A stretch of 64,000 bases of DNA from JBDSSS01 sp963764195 (GTDB lineage: Bacteria; Actinomycetota; Actinomycetes; Actinomycetales; Dermatophilaceae), in NCBI GenBank assembly GCA_963764195.1, contig CAVXRG010000010.1, forward strand, positions 1,211,041 to 1,275,040. The letters run 5' to 3'. Each line of letters opens with the position of its first letter. The first letter of the stretch is position 1. Below the pieces are notes generated by a model, which saw only the letters and a list, made by a program, of their open reading frames with translations, had not been told where the DNA came from and made no database searches. The translations under genes were made by a program, and so were the position numbers. Of the stretch, positions 11,762-21,681 are shown piece by piece.

Positions 11762-12709
11762 CCGACCCCGCCCGCCCGCGCCGCCGACCTCGTGGTCCAC
11801 GAGGAGGTCCGTGCGGCGCTCGACGACGGACGGGGCGTCGTCGCCCTCGAGAGCACGATCCTCGCCCATGGCCTCCCCCACCCGGACAACATCGAGATCG
11901 CCGGGCGGATCGAGCAGGCGGTCCGCGACGGCGGGTCGGTGCCGGCGACGATCGCCCTCGTCGACGGCGTCGTGCAGATCGGGCTGGCCCCCGCCGCGGT
12001 CGAGCGGATCTGCACCGACCCCGACGTCGCCAAGCTCTCGATGCGCGACGTCGCCGTCGCCTCGGCCCTCGGACGCACCGGCGCGACGACCGTCGCCTCG
12101 ACCTCCTCCCTCGCCCACCTCGTCGGGATCCGCGTCTTCGCGACGGGTGGGCTCGGCGGGGTGCACCGCGGTGCTGCCGAGACCTTCGACGTCTCGGCCG
12201 ACCTCGGGGTCATCGCGTCGACGCCCGTGCTCGTCGTCTGCGCCGGAGTCAAGTCGATCCTCGACGTGGCCGGGACGCTCGAGACCCTCGAGACGCTGTC
12301 GGTGCCGGTGCTCGGCTACCGCACCGATGCCTTCCCCGGCTTCTACCTGTCCGACTCCGGCCACGAGGTCCCGTGGCGTGTCGAGTCCGCCGAGGAGGCC
12401 GCCCGCATCGTCGTCACCCGCGACCGGCTCGCGACCGACCGCTCCGGGGTCGTGCTCGCCAACCCGCTGCCCGCCGACCGCCAGGTCGACCGCAGGCTCC
12501 ACGACCGGCTCGTCGCCGAAGGCCTCGCGCTGCTTGCCCGCGACGGCGTGCACGGCAAGGACGTGACGCCGCGGCTGCTCGAGTACTTCCACGACCACTC
12601 CGGTGGCGAGTCGCTCCGGGCCAACGTCGAGCTCGTCCTGTCGAACGCCCGGCTCGCCGGCGAGGTCGCGGCCTCGGTCGCCGCCCAGACAGCCGCCGCG
12701 GCCGGATGA
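11759..12709 (+). CDS. psuG: Pseudouridine-5'-phosphate glycosidase
   Basis: Breaks the C-C glycosidic bond of pseudouridine 5'-phosphate to uracil and ribose-5-phosphate. The 316-residue length is typical. Family features are VALESTILAHGLPHPDN near residue 30, the Mn-binding and catalytic region around KLSMRDV, and the Lys of VCAGVKSILDVAGTLE, followed by QVD-RxL and VHGKDVTPRLLEYFH near the C-terminus. The start at 11759 begins the conserved N-terminus. It overlaps the kinase gene by ATGA, making a two-step pseudouridine degradation operon with no obvious pseudouridine transporter; the nucleoside importer at 4.4-9.6 kb could serve. Confidence 0.95.
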   Translation: MPTPPARAADLVVHEEVRAALDDGRGVVALESTILAHGLPHPDNIEIAGRIEQAVRDGGSVPATIALVDGVVQIGLAPAAVERICTDPDVAKLSMRDVAVASALGRTGATTVASTSSLAHLVGIRVFATGGLGGVHRGAAETFDVSADLGVIASTPVLVVCAGVKSILDVAGTLETLETLSVPVLGYRTDAFPGFYLSDSGHEVPWRVESAEEAARIVVTRDRLATDRSGVVLANPLPADRQVDRRLHDRLVAEGLALLARDGVHGKDVTPRLLEYFHDHSGGESLRANVELVLSNARLAGEVAASVAAQTAAAAG

Positions 12710-13584
12710 CGACCCGCCCGGTCGTCGTGGTCGGGGACGTAGGGCTCGACGTCATCACCCGGCCGGCGGGCGAGATCCACTGGCACTCGGACACGCCCGC
12801 GACCGTCGCCCTGACTCCGGGCGGGGCCGGTGGCAACTCCGCGTCCTGGCTCGCCTCGCACGGGGTGCCGGTGACGCTGGTCGCCCGGGTCGGCTCCGAC
12901 GCCGCCGGTGAGACCGCCCGCCGCGAGCTCGAGGCCGCCGGAGTGGAGTGCGCCTTCGCCGTCGACCCCGTGCTCGCGACGTGCATGGTCGTCATCCTGC
13001 TCGACGCGCACGGCGACCGGACGATGTTCCCCGACCGCGGCGCCAACAAGGCCTTCGACATCGACGATGTCGACCTCGCCGGCCTCGGGCTGCCGGCCGG
13101 GCCGCTCCCCCACCTGCACCTCAGCGGCTACGTCCTGTTCGACGCGGGCTCGCGCGCAGCCGGACTCGAGTCGCTGCGGCAGGCGGCGGCGCTCGGCTGG
13201 ACGACGTCGGTCGACCCCCAGTCGCCCGCGCTCATCGCCCGGGAGGGGGCCTCCGTCTTCCTCGACTGGGTCGACGGGGTCGACCTGCTGCTGCCCAACG
13301 AGGCCGAGGTCGCCGCGCTCGGTGGGCTCGAGGCGATCCTGCAGCGTGCCCGCGAGGTCGTGGCGACCTACGGCGCCGACGGCGCGCGGTGGGTCGGTGC
13401 GGGCACCGACGAGACGGCCGCCGCGCCCCGCGTCGAGAACGTCGACGCAACCGGCTGCGGCGACGCGTTCAACGCCGGGCTGCTCTCGGCCTGGCTGGCC
13501 GGGGCGGGGCGGGTCGAGGCCCTGCAGGCCGGGGTCCGGGCCGGGAGCGCCGCAGCGGCGACGGTGGGCGCGCGGGCCGGCTGA
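12706..13584 (+). CDS. psuK: PfkB-family kinase, probable pseudouridine kinase
   Basis: Ribokinase-fold kinase of 292 residues that most likely phosphorylates pseudouridine to give the psuG substrate. N-terminal GGAGGNSASWLA near residue 40 is PfkB signature 1. The C-terminal anion-hole signature reads DATGCGDAFNAG with Cys where Ala is usual, and contains the catalytic Asp (GCGD). The C-terminal portion between LLPNEAEV and the signature is a little shorter than in many ribokinases. ATGA overlap with psuG is the main reason for the pseudouridine assignment; from sequence alone another sugar or nucleoside could be the substrate. Confidence 0.82.
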   Translation: MTTRPVVVVGDVGLDVITRPAGEIHWHSDTPATVALTPGGAGGNSASWLASHGVPVTLVARVGSDAAGETARRELEAAGVECAFAVDPVLATCMVVILLDAHGDRTMFPDRGANKAFDIDDVDLAGLGLPAGPLPHLHLSGYVLFDAGSRAAGLESLRQAAALGWTTSVDPQSPALIAREGASVFLDWVDGVDLLLPNEAEVAALGGLEAILQRAREVVATYGADGARWVGAGTDETAAAPRVENVDATGCGDAFNAGLLSAWLAGAGRVEALQAGVRAGSAAAATVGARAG

Positions 13585-13613
13585 GCGGCATCCGTCCGGC
13601 CAGGTGGAGACAC

Positions 13614-13650
13614 CGGAGATCTCCCGGCACCGGGCGCCGGAAGATCTCCG
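13614..13650. terminator. Bidirectional terminator between psuK and mutase
   Basis: CGGAGATCT (13614-13622) is perfectly inverted at 13642-13650 with a 19-base GC-rich loop that can itself pair. It sits between two convergent genes. No T-run follows on either side. Confidence 0.5.
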
Positions 13651-13660
13651 ACGTCTGCGC

Positions 13661-15253
<1,593 letters not shown>

Positions 15254-15259
15254 GCCCCG

Positions 15260-15341
15260 AGCGTATCGGCGGGCCACCTCTGTCGAACCGCCGGCGGAAC
15301 GTCGCACATCTCACGTCCGCGGCCCTGGGCGTGAGTAGCGT
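15260..15341. promoter_or_regulatory. Divergent leaderless -10 boxes, mutase and ABC ATPase
   Basis: On the minus strand TACGCT (15265-15260) lies six bases before the mutase ATG; a TTCGAC (15287-15282) lies 16 bases further upstream. On the plus strand TAGCGT (15336-15341) lies six bases before the ATPase ATG at 15348; the GGAGGG in between is too close to the ATG to act as a normal ribosome binding site. Confidence 0.45.
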
Positions 15342-15347
15342 GGAGGG

Positions 15348-16256
15348 ATGACGACCGCGATCTCGGTCCAGGGGCTGCGCAAGCGCTTCGGCGCGACGAC
15401 GGCACTCGACGGCCTCGACCTCGTCGTCGACCCGGGTGAGATCCACGGCTTCCTCGGCCCCAACGGCTCCGGCAAGTCGACGACGCTGCGGATCCTGCTC
15501 GGTCTGCTGCGCGCCGACGGCGGAGAGGTGGAGCTGCTCGGGGGCGACCCGTGGTCGGATGTCGAGTCCCTGCACCGCCGCTTGGCCTACGTCCCCGGCG
15601 ACGTCGCCCTCTGGCCGACGCTCACCGGCGGGGAGACGATCGACCTGCTCTGCTCGCTGCGCGGGACCGTCGACGAGACCAGGCGCGCGTCGATGATCGA
15701 GCGCTTCGCCCTCGACCCGACGAAGAAGGGACGCTCCTACTCCAAGGGCAACCGGCAGAAGGTCGCTCTCGTCGCCGCCCTCAGCTCCGACGTCGAGCTG
15801 CTCCTGCTCGACGAGCCGACATCCGGTCTCGACCCCCTCATGGAGGCGGTCTTCAAGGAGGCGCTGCGCGAGTTCCGCTCTGCGGGAGGGACGGTGCTCC
15901 TGTCCAGCCACATCCTGAGCGAGGTGGAGTCGCTGTGCGACCGCGTCAGCATCATCCGCGACGGGCGCAACGTCGAGTCCGGCAGCCTCGCTGACCTGCG
16001 CCACCTCTCACGCACCACGATCTCGGCCACCGTCACCCACCCGGTCGGCCGTGCGGAGCTGACCGCCCTGCCCGGCGTCTCGGACGCGGTCGTCGCCGGC
16101 GACCGGGTGACGTGCTCGGTCGATCCGTCCGGGCTGGGCGCGGTGCTCGAGTGCCTCAGCGCCCACGGCGTGGAGACGCTCTCCAGTGCTCCCCCGACCC
16201 TGGAGGAGCTCTTCATGGACCAGTACCGACCACCGGACCCGGTGTCCTCGCCGTGA
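15348..16256 (+). CDS. ABC exporter ATP-binding protein
   Basis: ATPase of an ABC-2 type exporter, 302 residues. It shows Walker A GPNGSGKSTT at residues 41-50, a variant signature YSKGNRQKVAL, Walker B LLLLDEPTSGLDP and the switch His in LLSSHILSEVE. A C-terminal segment of about 80 residues after the NBD is typical of DrrA-like antibiotic exporters. It overlaps the permease gene by GTGA, so the two are co-translated. Confidence 0.92.
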   Translation: MTTAISVQGLRKRFGATTALDGLDLVVDPGEIHGFLGPNGSGKSTTLRILLGLLRADGGEVELLGGDPWSDVESLHRRLAYVPGDVALWPTLTGGETIDLLCSLRGTVDETRRASMIERFALDPTKKGRSYSKGNRQKVALVAALSSDVELLLLDEPTSGLDPLMEAVFKEALREFRSAGGTVLLSSHILSEVESLCDRVSIIRDGRNVESGSLADLRHLSRTTISATVTHPVGRAELTALPGVSDAVVAGDRVTCSVDPSGLGAVLECLSAHGVETLSSAPPTLEELFMDQYRPPDPVSSP

Positions 16257-17854
16257 ACGGTTTCGGCGGCACGACCGCGTTGCTGCGCCTCGCCGGCCGA
16301 CGCGACCGGGTGATCGTGCCGGTGTCGGTCCTGGCCCTCACCGCCTTCGTGGCCGGGTCTGCGCGGGCGACCACCGAGCTCTACCCCGACGTGGCCACGG
16401 CCAGCACCGCGCTCGCCACGACGCTGGAGAACCCGGCCCTCGTCGCGATGTACGGGCCGGTCAGCAGCCTCACCCTCGATGCGTTCGCCACCTTCAAGTC
16501 GGTGCTGCTCGGGGCCGTCTTCCTCTGCCTGCTGGCCTTCGTCGTGGTCCGCCGCCACACGCGCACGGAGGAGGAGGCCGGTCGCCTCGAGCTGCTCGGC
16601 GCCGGGGCCGTCGGGCGCCGGGCGGCCCTCGGCTCGGCCGTCATCCTCGGGACCGCCGCCGTGCTCGCCACCGCCCTGCTCACCTCAGCCGCCTCCATCG
16701 CCGTGGGGCTCGACCCCGCCGGATCGGTCGCGCTCGGGGTGGCCTGGACGATCATCGGCCTGTCGTGGGTCGGTATCACCGCGGTCTCCGCACAGCTGAC
16801 CGAGAGCGCTCGTGGCACAGCGGGATTCGCGGTCGGCGCGCTCGGGGTGGCTTTCCTGCTGAGGGCCGTGGCCGACACCGCCGGTGACACGAGCCCGCTA
16901 CGCCACCTCGTCTGGCTCTCCCCACTCGGCTGGGGCGAGCGGGTCGCGCCCTACGGGGCCAACCGCGTCGGCCTGCTCGCCCTCGGACTGATCGCGTATG
17001 CCGTCCTGCTCGCCGCCGCCTTCGCGCTCCAGTCCCGACGCGACCTCGGGTCGGGAGTCCTGGCGAGCCGGCCCGGTCCGGCGCGCGGGACACTCACCTC
17101 CGTCGGCGCCCTCAACCGGCGCCTCGTCCGTGGGACCGTCCTCGGCTGGGCCGTCGCGTTCGGGGTGCTCGGCCTCGCGCTCGGCTCGATCGCCGGCAGC
17201 GTCGAGGCCTTCGTCGACTCGCCCGAGACGCTCGACCTGCTCCGCGCGATCGGCGGCGACACGGGATCGGTGGTCGACCTCTACTTCGCCACCGAGCTGC
17301 ACATCGTCGCCGTCGTCTCCGCCGCGCTCGGGATCGTCCTCGTCAACCGGATCCACACGGAGGAGGTCTCGGGACGGGCCGAGGCGCTGCTCGCCGGGCC
17401 CGTGCCCCGGCGTGTCTGGGCGCGCGGCCTCGTCGTCGCGGCCGTTGTGTCACCGGCGCTCGTGCTGACCCTCGCAGCGGCCCTGGCCGGGGTGGTCGAC
17501 GGCCTTCGCACCGGTGACGTGGGCGGCTCGGTGGCCCGCCTCGTCCTCGCGGCCTGGGCCACCCTGCCCGCGGTCTGGGTGTGCGTCGCTGTCGCCGTGC
17601 TGCTGGTGGGGCACCTGCCCGACCTCACCGGCCTGGCGTGGGCGGCACTCATTGCCTTCTTCGTCGTCGGGGAATTCGGTGACCTCCTCGGTCTGCCCGC
17701 GGTGGTCCGCGCCGTCTCACCCTTCTCACACCTGTCCGCCCTACCCGGGGGCCGGCTCGAGGTCCTGCCCCTCGTCGTGCTGGTCGCCATCGCGGTCGCG
17801 GCCGGTGTCGCGGGGCTGGCCGGGCTGAGCCGTCGTGACCTGCGGACCGACTGA
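16253..17854 (+). CDS. ABC exporter permease, polyketide-antibiotic exporter type
   Basis: Membrane subunit of 533 residues with about twelve hydrophobic segments in two similar halves, matching the large ABC-2 permeases (COG3559) often linked to antibiotic or multidrug export. Loop motifs RRHTRTEEEAGRLELL (residues near 100) and VNRIHTEEVSGRAEALLAG (near 365) occur once in each half and mark the duplication. GTG at 16253 gives the four-base overlap with the ATPase. No regulator or biosynthetic cluster adjoins it, so substrate is unknown. Confidence 0.88.
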   Translation: MNGFGGTTALLRLAGRRDRVIVPVSVLALTAFVAGSARATTELYPDVATASTALATTLENPALVAMYGPVSSLTLDAFATFKSVLLGAVFLCLLAFVVVRRHTRTEEEAGRLELLGAGAVGRRAALGSAVILGTAAVLATALLTSAASIAVGLDPAGSVALGVAWTIIGLSWVGITAVSAQLTESARGTAGFAVGALGVAFLLRAVADTAGDTSPLRHLVWLSPLGWGERVAPYGANRVGLLALGLIAYAVLLAAAFALQSRRDLGSGVLASRPGPARGTLTSVGALNRRLVRGTVLGWAVAFGVLGLALGSIAGSVEAFVDSPETLDLLRAIGGDTGSVVDLYFATELHIVAVVSAALGIVLVNRIHTEEVSGRAEALLAGPVPRRVWARGLVVAAVVSPALVLTLAAALAGVVDGLRTGDVGGSVARLVLAAWATLPAVWVCVAVAVLLVGHLPDLTGLAWAALIAFFVVGEFGDLLGLPAVVRAVSPFSHLSALPGGRLEVLPLVVLVAIAVAAGVAGLAGLSRRDLRTD

Positions 17855-17914
17855 TCGAGGCGAGGCACCCGGGCACCCGACGGTGCGGCGACCCGTCGGC
17901 CCGGCTCGGGTCGA

Positions 17915-17930
17915 TAGCCTGTCGCCCATG
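17915..17930 (+). promoter_or_regulatory. manC leaderless -10 box
   Basis: TAGCCT at 17915-17920 followed by seven bases and the ATG at 17928. No ribosome binding site is visible between box and start. Confidence 0.45.
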
Positions 17931-19025
17931 GACGCTGGCACCCACATCGACGGCTTCTGGGCGGTGATCCCCGCCGGCGGGGCGGGGACCCGGCTCTGGC
18001 CGCTGTCCCGGCGCCAGTCGCCGAAGTTCCTGCACGACCTCACCGGCTCCGGACAGTCGCTGCTGCGGGCCACGTGGTCGCGGCTCGAGCCGCTCGTCGG
18101 GGACCGCATGCTCGTCGTCACCGGGGCCGCCCACGAGGAGGCGGTGCGGCGCCAGCTGCCGATGCTCGGGCGCGATGCCGTCGTGGCCGAGCCGAGCGGG
18201 CGCGACTCGATGCCGGCCATCGGGCTCGCCGCTGCGCTCCTCGAGCGCCGTGACCCCGCTGCGGTGCTCGGCTCCTTCGCCGCCGACCACGTCATCACCC
18301 ACACCGATGCCTTCTACCGAGCGGTCCGCGAGGCCGTAGCCCTGGCCCGCGCGGGCGAGCTCGTCACGATCGGCATCGAACCCACCTATCCGGCAACCGG
18401 ATTCGGCTACATCTGCATGGGCGACGCACTGTGCGTTCCCGAGGCACCTCACGGACGCCGCGTGGAGCAGTTTGTCGAGAAGCCGGACGCGGCCACGGCC
18501 CAGGCCTACCTCGACAGCGGCCGCTACCGGTGGAACGCGGGCATGTTCGTCGTCGGCGCCACCGTGCTGCTCGAGCTGCTGGCTGCGGGGCACCCCGAGA
18601 TGGTCGAGCACCTGCGCACCATCGCCGCCGACCCCGCGCGCATGCAGGACCTCTGGCCCGCCCTGACGAAGATCGCCATCGACCACGCCGTGGCCGAGCC
18701 CGCCGCGGCGGCGGGCCGCGTCGCCGTCGTGCCCGCCGACCTCGGCTGGGACGACATCGGTGACTTCGGGTCGCTGTCCGGGCTCATCCCGGACGCCGAC
18801 GGACTGCCCGGGGTCAAGGTGATCGGCGAGGCGGACGACGTCGTCAGCATCGACTCGACCGGGACGGTCGCCACCTCGGGACGCCTCGTGGCTCTCGTCG
18901 GCGTCGAGGACGTCGTCGTCATCGACACGCCCGACGCCCTCCTCGTGACGACCCGGGCCCGCGCCCAGGAGGTCAAACAGGTCGTCGAAGCCCTGCCGCT
19001 GCGCGGCCTCACCGCCCTGACCTGA
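17928..19025 (+). CDS. manC: Mannose-1-phosphate guanylyltransferase
   Basis: Makes GDP-mannose from mannose-1-phosphate and GTP for glycan synthesis. The 365 residues match the single-domain actinobacterial type, without the C-terminal isomerase domain of bifunctional ManC. Visible motifs are the nucleotidyltransferase loop PAGGAGTRLWPLSRRQSPK at residues 15-33, FAADHVI, the sugar-binding FVEKPD and the GRYRWNAGMFV stretch. ATG at 17928 begins the conserved core after a short lead. It lies upstream of an unrelated sugar-acid cassette in the same direction with a 39-base gap. Confidence 0.93.
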   Translation: MDAGTHIDGFWAVIPAGGAGTRLWPLSRRQSPKFLHDLTGSGQSLLRATWSRLEPLVGDRMLVVTGAAHEEAVRRQLPMLGRDAVVAEPSGRDSMPAIGLAAALLERRDPAAVLGSFAADHVITHTDAFYRAVREAVALARAGELVTIGIEPTYPATGFGYICMGDALCVPEAPHGRRVEQFVEKPDAATAQAYLDSGRYRWNAGMFVVGATVLLELLAAGHPEMVEHLRTIAADPARMQDLWPALTKIAIDHAVAEPAAAAGRVAVVPADLGWDDIGDFGSLSGLIPDADGLPGVKVIGEADDVVSIDSTGTVATSGRLVALVGVEDVVVIDTPDALLVTTRARAQEVKQVVEALPLRGLTALT

Positions 19026-19064
19026 TCTGATCGAACCGCCTCACCCCACCCAGAGGAGCACGCC

Positions 19065-20783
19065 ATGGACGGTCTGCGAAGCAGCGAGTGGTACGGACCC
19101 ACGGACCGCAACGGCTATCTCCACCGCGCATGGATGCGCCGGGGGGTGCCCTCGAGCGCCCTGTCGGGACAGCGCCCCCAGATCGCCATCGCCAACACGG
19201 CGTCGGACCTCACGCCGTGCAACATGCACCTCGACGAGGTCGCCGAGTCGGTCAAGCACGGGGTCTACGAGATGGGTGGGGTGCCGCTCAACCTGCCCGT
19301 GGTGTCGCTGGGGGAGACGCTCGTGCGCCCCACCGCGATGCTCTGGCGCAACATGGCGGCGATGGCGATGGAGGAGATGTTCCGGGCCAACCCGATCGAC
19401 GGCCTCGTCCTGCTCGGCGGGTGCGACAAGACGATCCCCGCCCTGCTCATGGCCGCCGCGTCCGTCGGGATCCCGGCCGTCGTCGTCCCCGGCGGCCCGA
19501 TGCTCAACGGGACCTTCCGGGGCCGGCCCCTCGGCTGCGGCACCGACGTCTGGCGCCTCAGCGAGGAGGTCCGGGCCGGGACGCTGTCGGAGGAGTCCTT
19601 CCTGCGCAGCGAGTCCTCGATGATCCGGAGCAAGGGCCACTGCAACACGATGGGGACGGCCTCGACGATGGCCGTCATGGCCGAGGCCCTCGGCACGACG
19701 CTCCCGGGGCTCGCCGGGACGCCGGCAGCGGACTCGCGCCTGCTCGAGGGTGCCCACGAGTCGGGACGCCTCGCCGTCGAGATGGTGCAGGAGGGCCGCG
19801 TCATCGGTGACGTCCTCACGTCAGGGTCGTTCACCAACGCGATCGTGGCGCTCGCCGCCGTCGGCGGGTCGACCAACGCGGTCGTCCACCTGCTCGCCAT
19901 CGCCGGGCGGCTCGGCATCGAGCTCACCCTCGACGACTTCGACCGCGTCGGGGCCGCCGTGCCGCTGCTCGTCAACCTCCAGCCGGCCGGGGAGTTCCTC
20001 ATGGAGGACCTCTTCCGGGCCGGCGGCCTGCTCGCGGTGCTCACCCAGGTGCGCGACCTGCTCGACCCCACCCCGATCACCGTGACCGGCCGGCCCCTCG
20101 TCGACTACCTCGTCGACCAGCCGGTCTGGGACGAGACGGTCATCAGCGTGCGGGAGCGCCCGCTGCTGGCCGACGCGGGCATCGCCGTCCTGCGCGGCAA
20201 CCTCGCCCCGCGCGGGGCGATCGTCAAGCCGGCCGCCGCGTCGCCGCACCTGCTCACGCACCGCGGCCCGGCCGTCGTCTTCGACTCGGTCGAGGACCTC
20301 CACGCCCGGATCGACTCCCCCGACCTCGCCGTCACCGCCGACTCGGTGCTCGTCCTGCGCGGGTGCGGGCCGGTGGGCTACCCCGGCATGCCGGAGGTCG
20401 CGAATCTCCCACTCCCCCAACGGCTGCTGCAGCAGGGCGTTCGCGACATGGTGCGGATCTGCGACGGCCGGATGAGCGGGACGGCATACGGCACCGTCGT
20501 GCTCCACGTCGCCCCCGAGGCCGCCGCCGGCGGGCTGCTCGCCCTCGTCCAGGACGGGGACATCATCGAGCTCGACGTGCCGGGCCGACGGCTGCACCTC
20601 GACGTCCCCGACGACGAGCTCGCCCGACGGACCCCGGCCCGACCACTCGTCGAGGGGTATGCCGCGCCCCGACGCGGATGGGAGCGCCTCTACGTCGACC
20701 ACGTGCAGCAGGCCGACACGGGGGCCGACCTCGACTTCCTCGTCGGAGCCACCGGACCGGGGGTGGCCCGTGAGTCGCACTGA
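19065..20783 (+). CDS. IlvD/Edd-family sugar-acid dehydratase
   Basis: Iron-sulfur dehydratase of 572 residues. Cluster-ligand cysteines appear in DLTPCNMH, LLGGCDKTIPALL and KGHCNTMGTAST; the C-terminal half has GCGPVGYPGMPEV and RMSGTAYGTVVLHVAPEAA. The length and GTVVLHVAPE segment resemble L-arabonate/D-xylonate/D-galactonate-type dehydratases rather than IlvD itself. GAGGAG six bases upstream supports ATG 19065. The next two genes encode an FAH-fold protein and a ketoglutarate semialdehyde dehydrogenase, so it probably converts a pentonate to 2-keto-3-deoxypentonate in a Weimberg-type route. The exact sugar acid cannot be read from sequence. Confidence 0.9.
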   Translation: MDGLRSSEWYGPTDRNGYLHRAWMRRGVPSSALSGQRPQIAIANTASDLTPCNMHLDEVAESVKHGVYEMGGVPLNLPVVSLGETLVRPTAMLWRNMAAMAMEEMFRANPIDGLVLLGGCDKTIPALLMAAASVGIPAVVVPGGPMLNGTFRGRPLGCGTDVWRLSEEVRAGTLSEESFLRSESSMIRSKGHCNTMGTASTMAVMAEALGTTLPGLAGTPAADSRLLEGAHESGRLAVEMVQEGRVIGDVLTSGSFTNAIVALAAVGGSTNAVVHLLAIAGRLGIELTLDDFDRVGAAVPLLVNLQPAGEFLMEDLFRAGGLLAVLTQVRDLLDPTPITVTGRPLVDYLVDQPVWDETVISVRERPLLADAGIAVLRGNLAPRGAIVKPAAASPHLLTHRGPAVVFDSVEDLHARIDSPDLAVTADSVLVLRGCGPVGYPGMPEVANLPLPQRLLQQGVRDMVRICDGRMSGTAYGTVVLHVAPEAAAGGLLALVQDGDIIELDVPGRRLHLDVPDDELARRTPARPLVEGYAAPRRGWERLYVDHVQQADTGADLDFLVGATGPGVARESH

Positions 20784-21681
20784 CGCCGTGGTCGGTTCGC
20801 TGCGACGCGTCGCCACGCCGGAGGGTCCCTGCTGGCTCGTGCGCGGACCCGACGGCGACCAGCTGGTGCCCGGTGGCCTGAAGGACCTGCTCTCGCTGTC
20901 GCTCGAGGACGCCCGGGCGGTGATGGCTGCAGCGCCACCCACCCACGTGACCGGGGAGGTCCTCGCTCCGGTCGACGAGCAGGAGGTCTGGGCCTCCGGG
21001 GTCACCTACGCGCGCAGCCGGGACGAGCGGATGGCTGAGTCGGCGAGCGCCTCCGTCTATGACACGGTGTATGCCGCTCGCCGGCCCGAGCTGTTCTTCA
21101 AGGCACCCGCGTGGCGCGTCGTCGGACCGGGCCGCCCTGTCGGGATCCGGGCCGACTCGGGCTGGGACGTGCCGGAGCCGGAGCTGGCGCTCGTCTTCAC
21201 CAGCGCCGGCGAGCTGTTCGGCTACGTGCCCGGCAACGACATGAGCAGCCGCTCGATCGAGGGCGAGAACCCGCTCTACCTGCCGCAGGCCAAGGTCTAC
21301 GACGGCGCGTGCGCCCTCGGGCCCGCGATCGTGCCCGTCTGGGCCGCCGCGGAGCCGTTCGCCATCGAGCTCACCGTCGAGCGGGCCGGCGAGGTCGCCG
21401 TCCACGCCACCACCGACACGGGCCAGCTGACCCGGTCGGCCGCAGACCTCGGCGCGTGGCTGATGGCGGCCATGCACTTCCCGGCCGGCGTCATCCTGCT
21501 GACCGGTACCGGCATCGTGCCGGACGAGACCTTCTCGCTGCGTGCGGACGACGTCGTCACCGTGGCCATCGACGGCCTCGGCGCCCTGACCAACCCCGTG
21601 CGCGTCGTCGGCCGCGACCTGCCCGACCTGCCCGACCTGCCCGACCTGCCCGCCCAGCCCGATGACGGAGGAGCACGATGA
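20770..21681 (+). CDS. FAH-family 2-keto-3-deoxy-sugar-acid dehydratase
   Basis: Fumarylacetoacetate-hydrolase fold protein of 303 residues, probably converting 2-keto-3-deoxypentonate to 2-ketoglutarate semialdehyde, as XylX does in D-xylose oxidation. VWASGVTYARSRDER near residue 78, PEPELALVF near 135 (acidic metal ligands) and GYVPGNDMSSRSIEGENPLYL near 155 fit that subgroup. GTG at 20770 overlaps the dehydratase gene by 14 bases. The C-terminus carries an Asp-Leu-Pro repeat that is probably a disordered tail. Function is inferred from fold plus neighbours. Confidence 0.83.
   Translation: MSRTDAVVGSLRRVATPEGPCWLVRGPDGDQLVPGGLKDLLSLSLEDARAVMAAAPPTHVTGEVLAPVDEQEVWASGVTYARSRDERMAESASASVYDTVYAARRPELFFKAPAWRVVGPGRPVGIRADSGWDVPEPELALVFTSAGELFGYVPGNDMSSRSIEGENPLYLPQAKVYDGACALGPAIVPVWAAAEPFAIELTVERAGEVAVHATTDTGQLTRSAADLGAWLMAAMHFPAGVILLTGTGIVPDETFSLRADDVVTVAIDGLGALTNPVRVVGRDLPDLPDLPDLPAQPDDGGAR
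21616..21651 (+). repeat. Four tandem 9-bp repeats encoding DLP
   Basis: GACCTGCCC is repeated four times exactly, encoding Asp-Leu-Pro four times at the C-terminus of the FAH-family protein. The count may vary between strains by slippage. Confidence 0.9.
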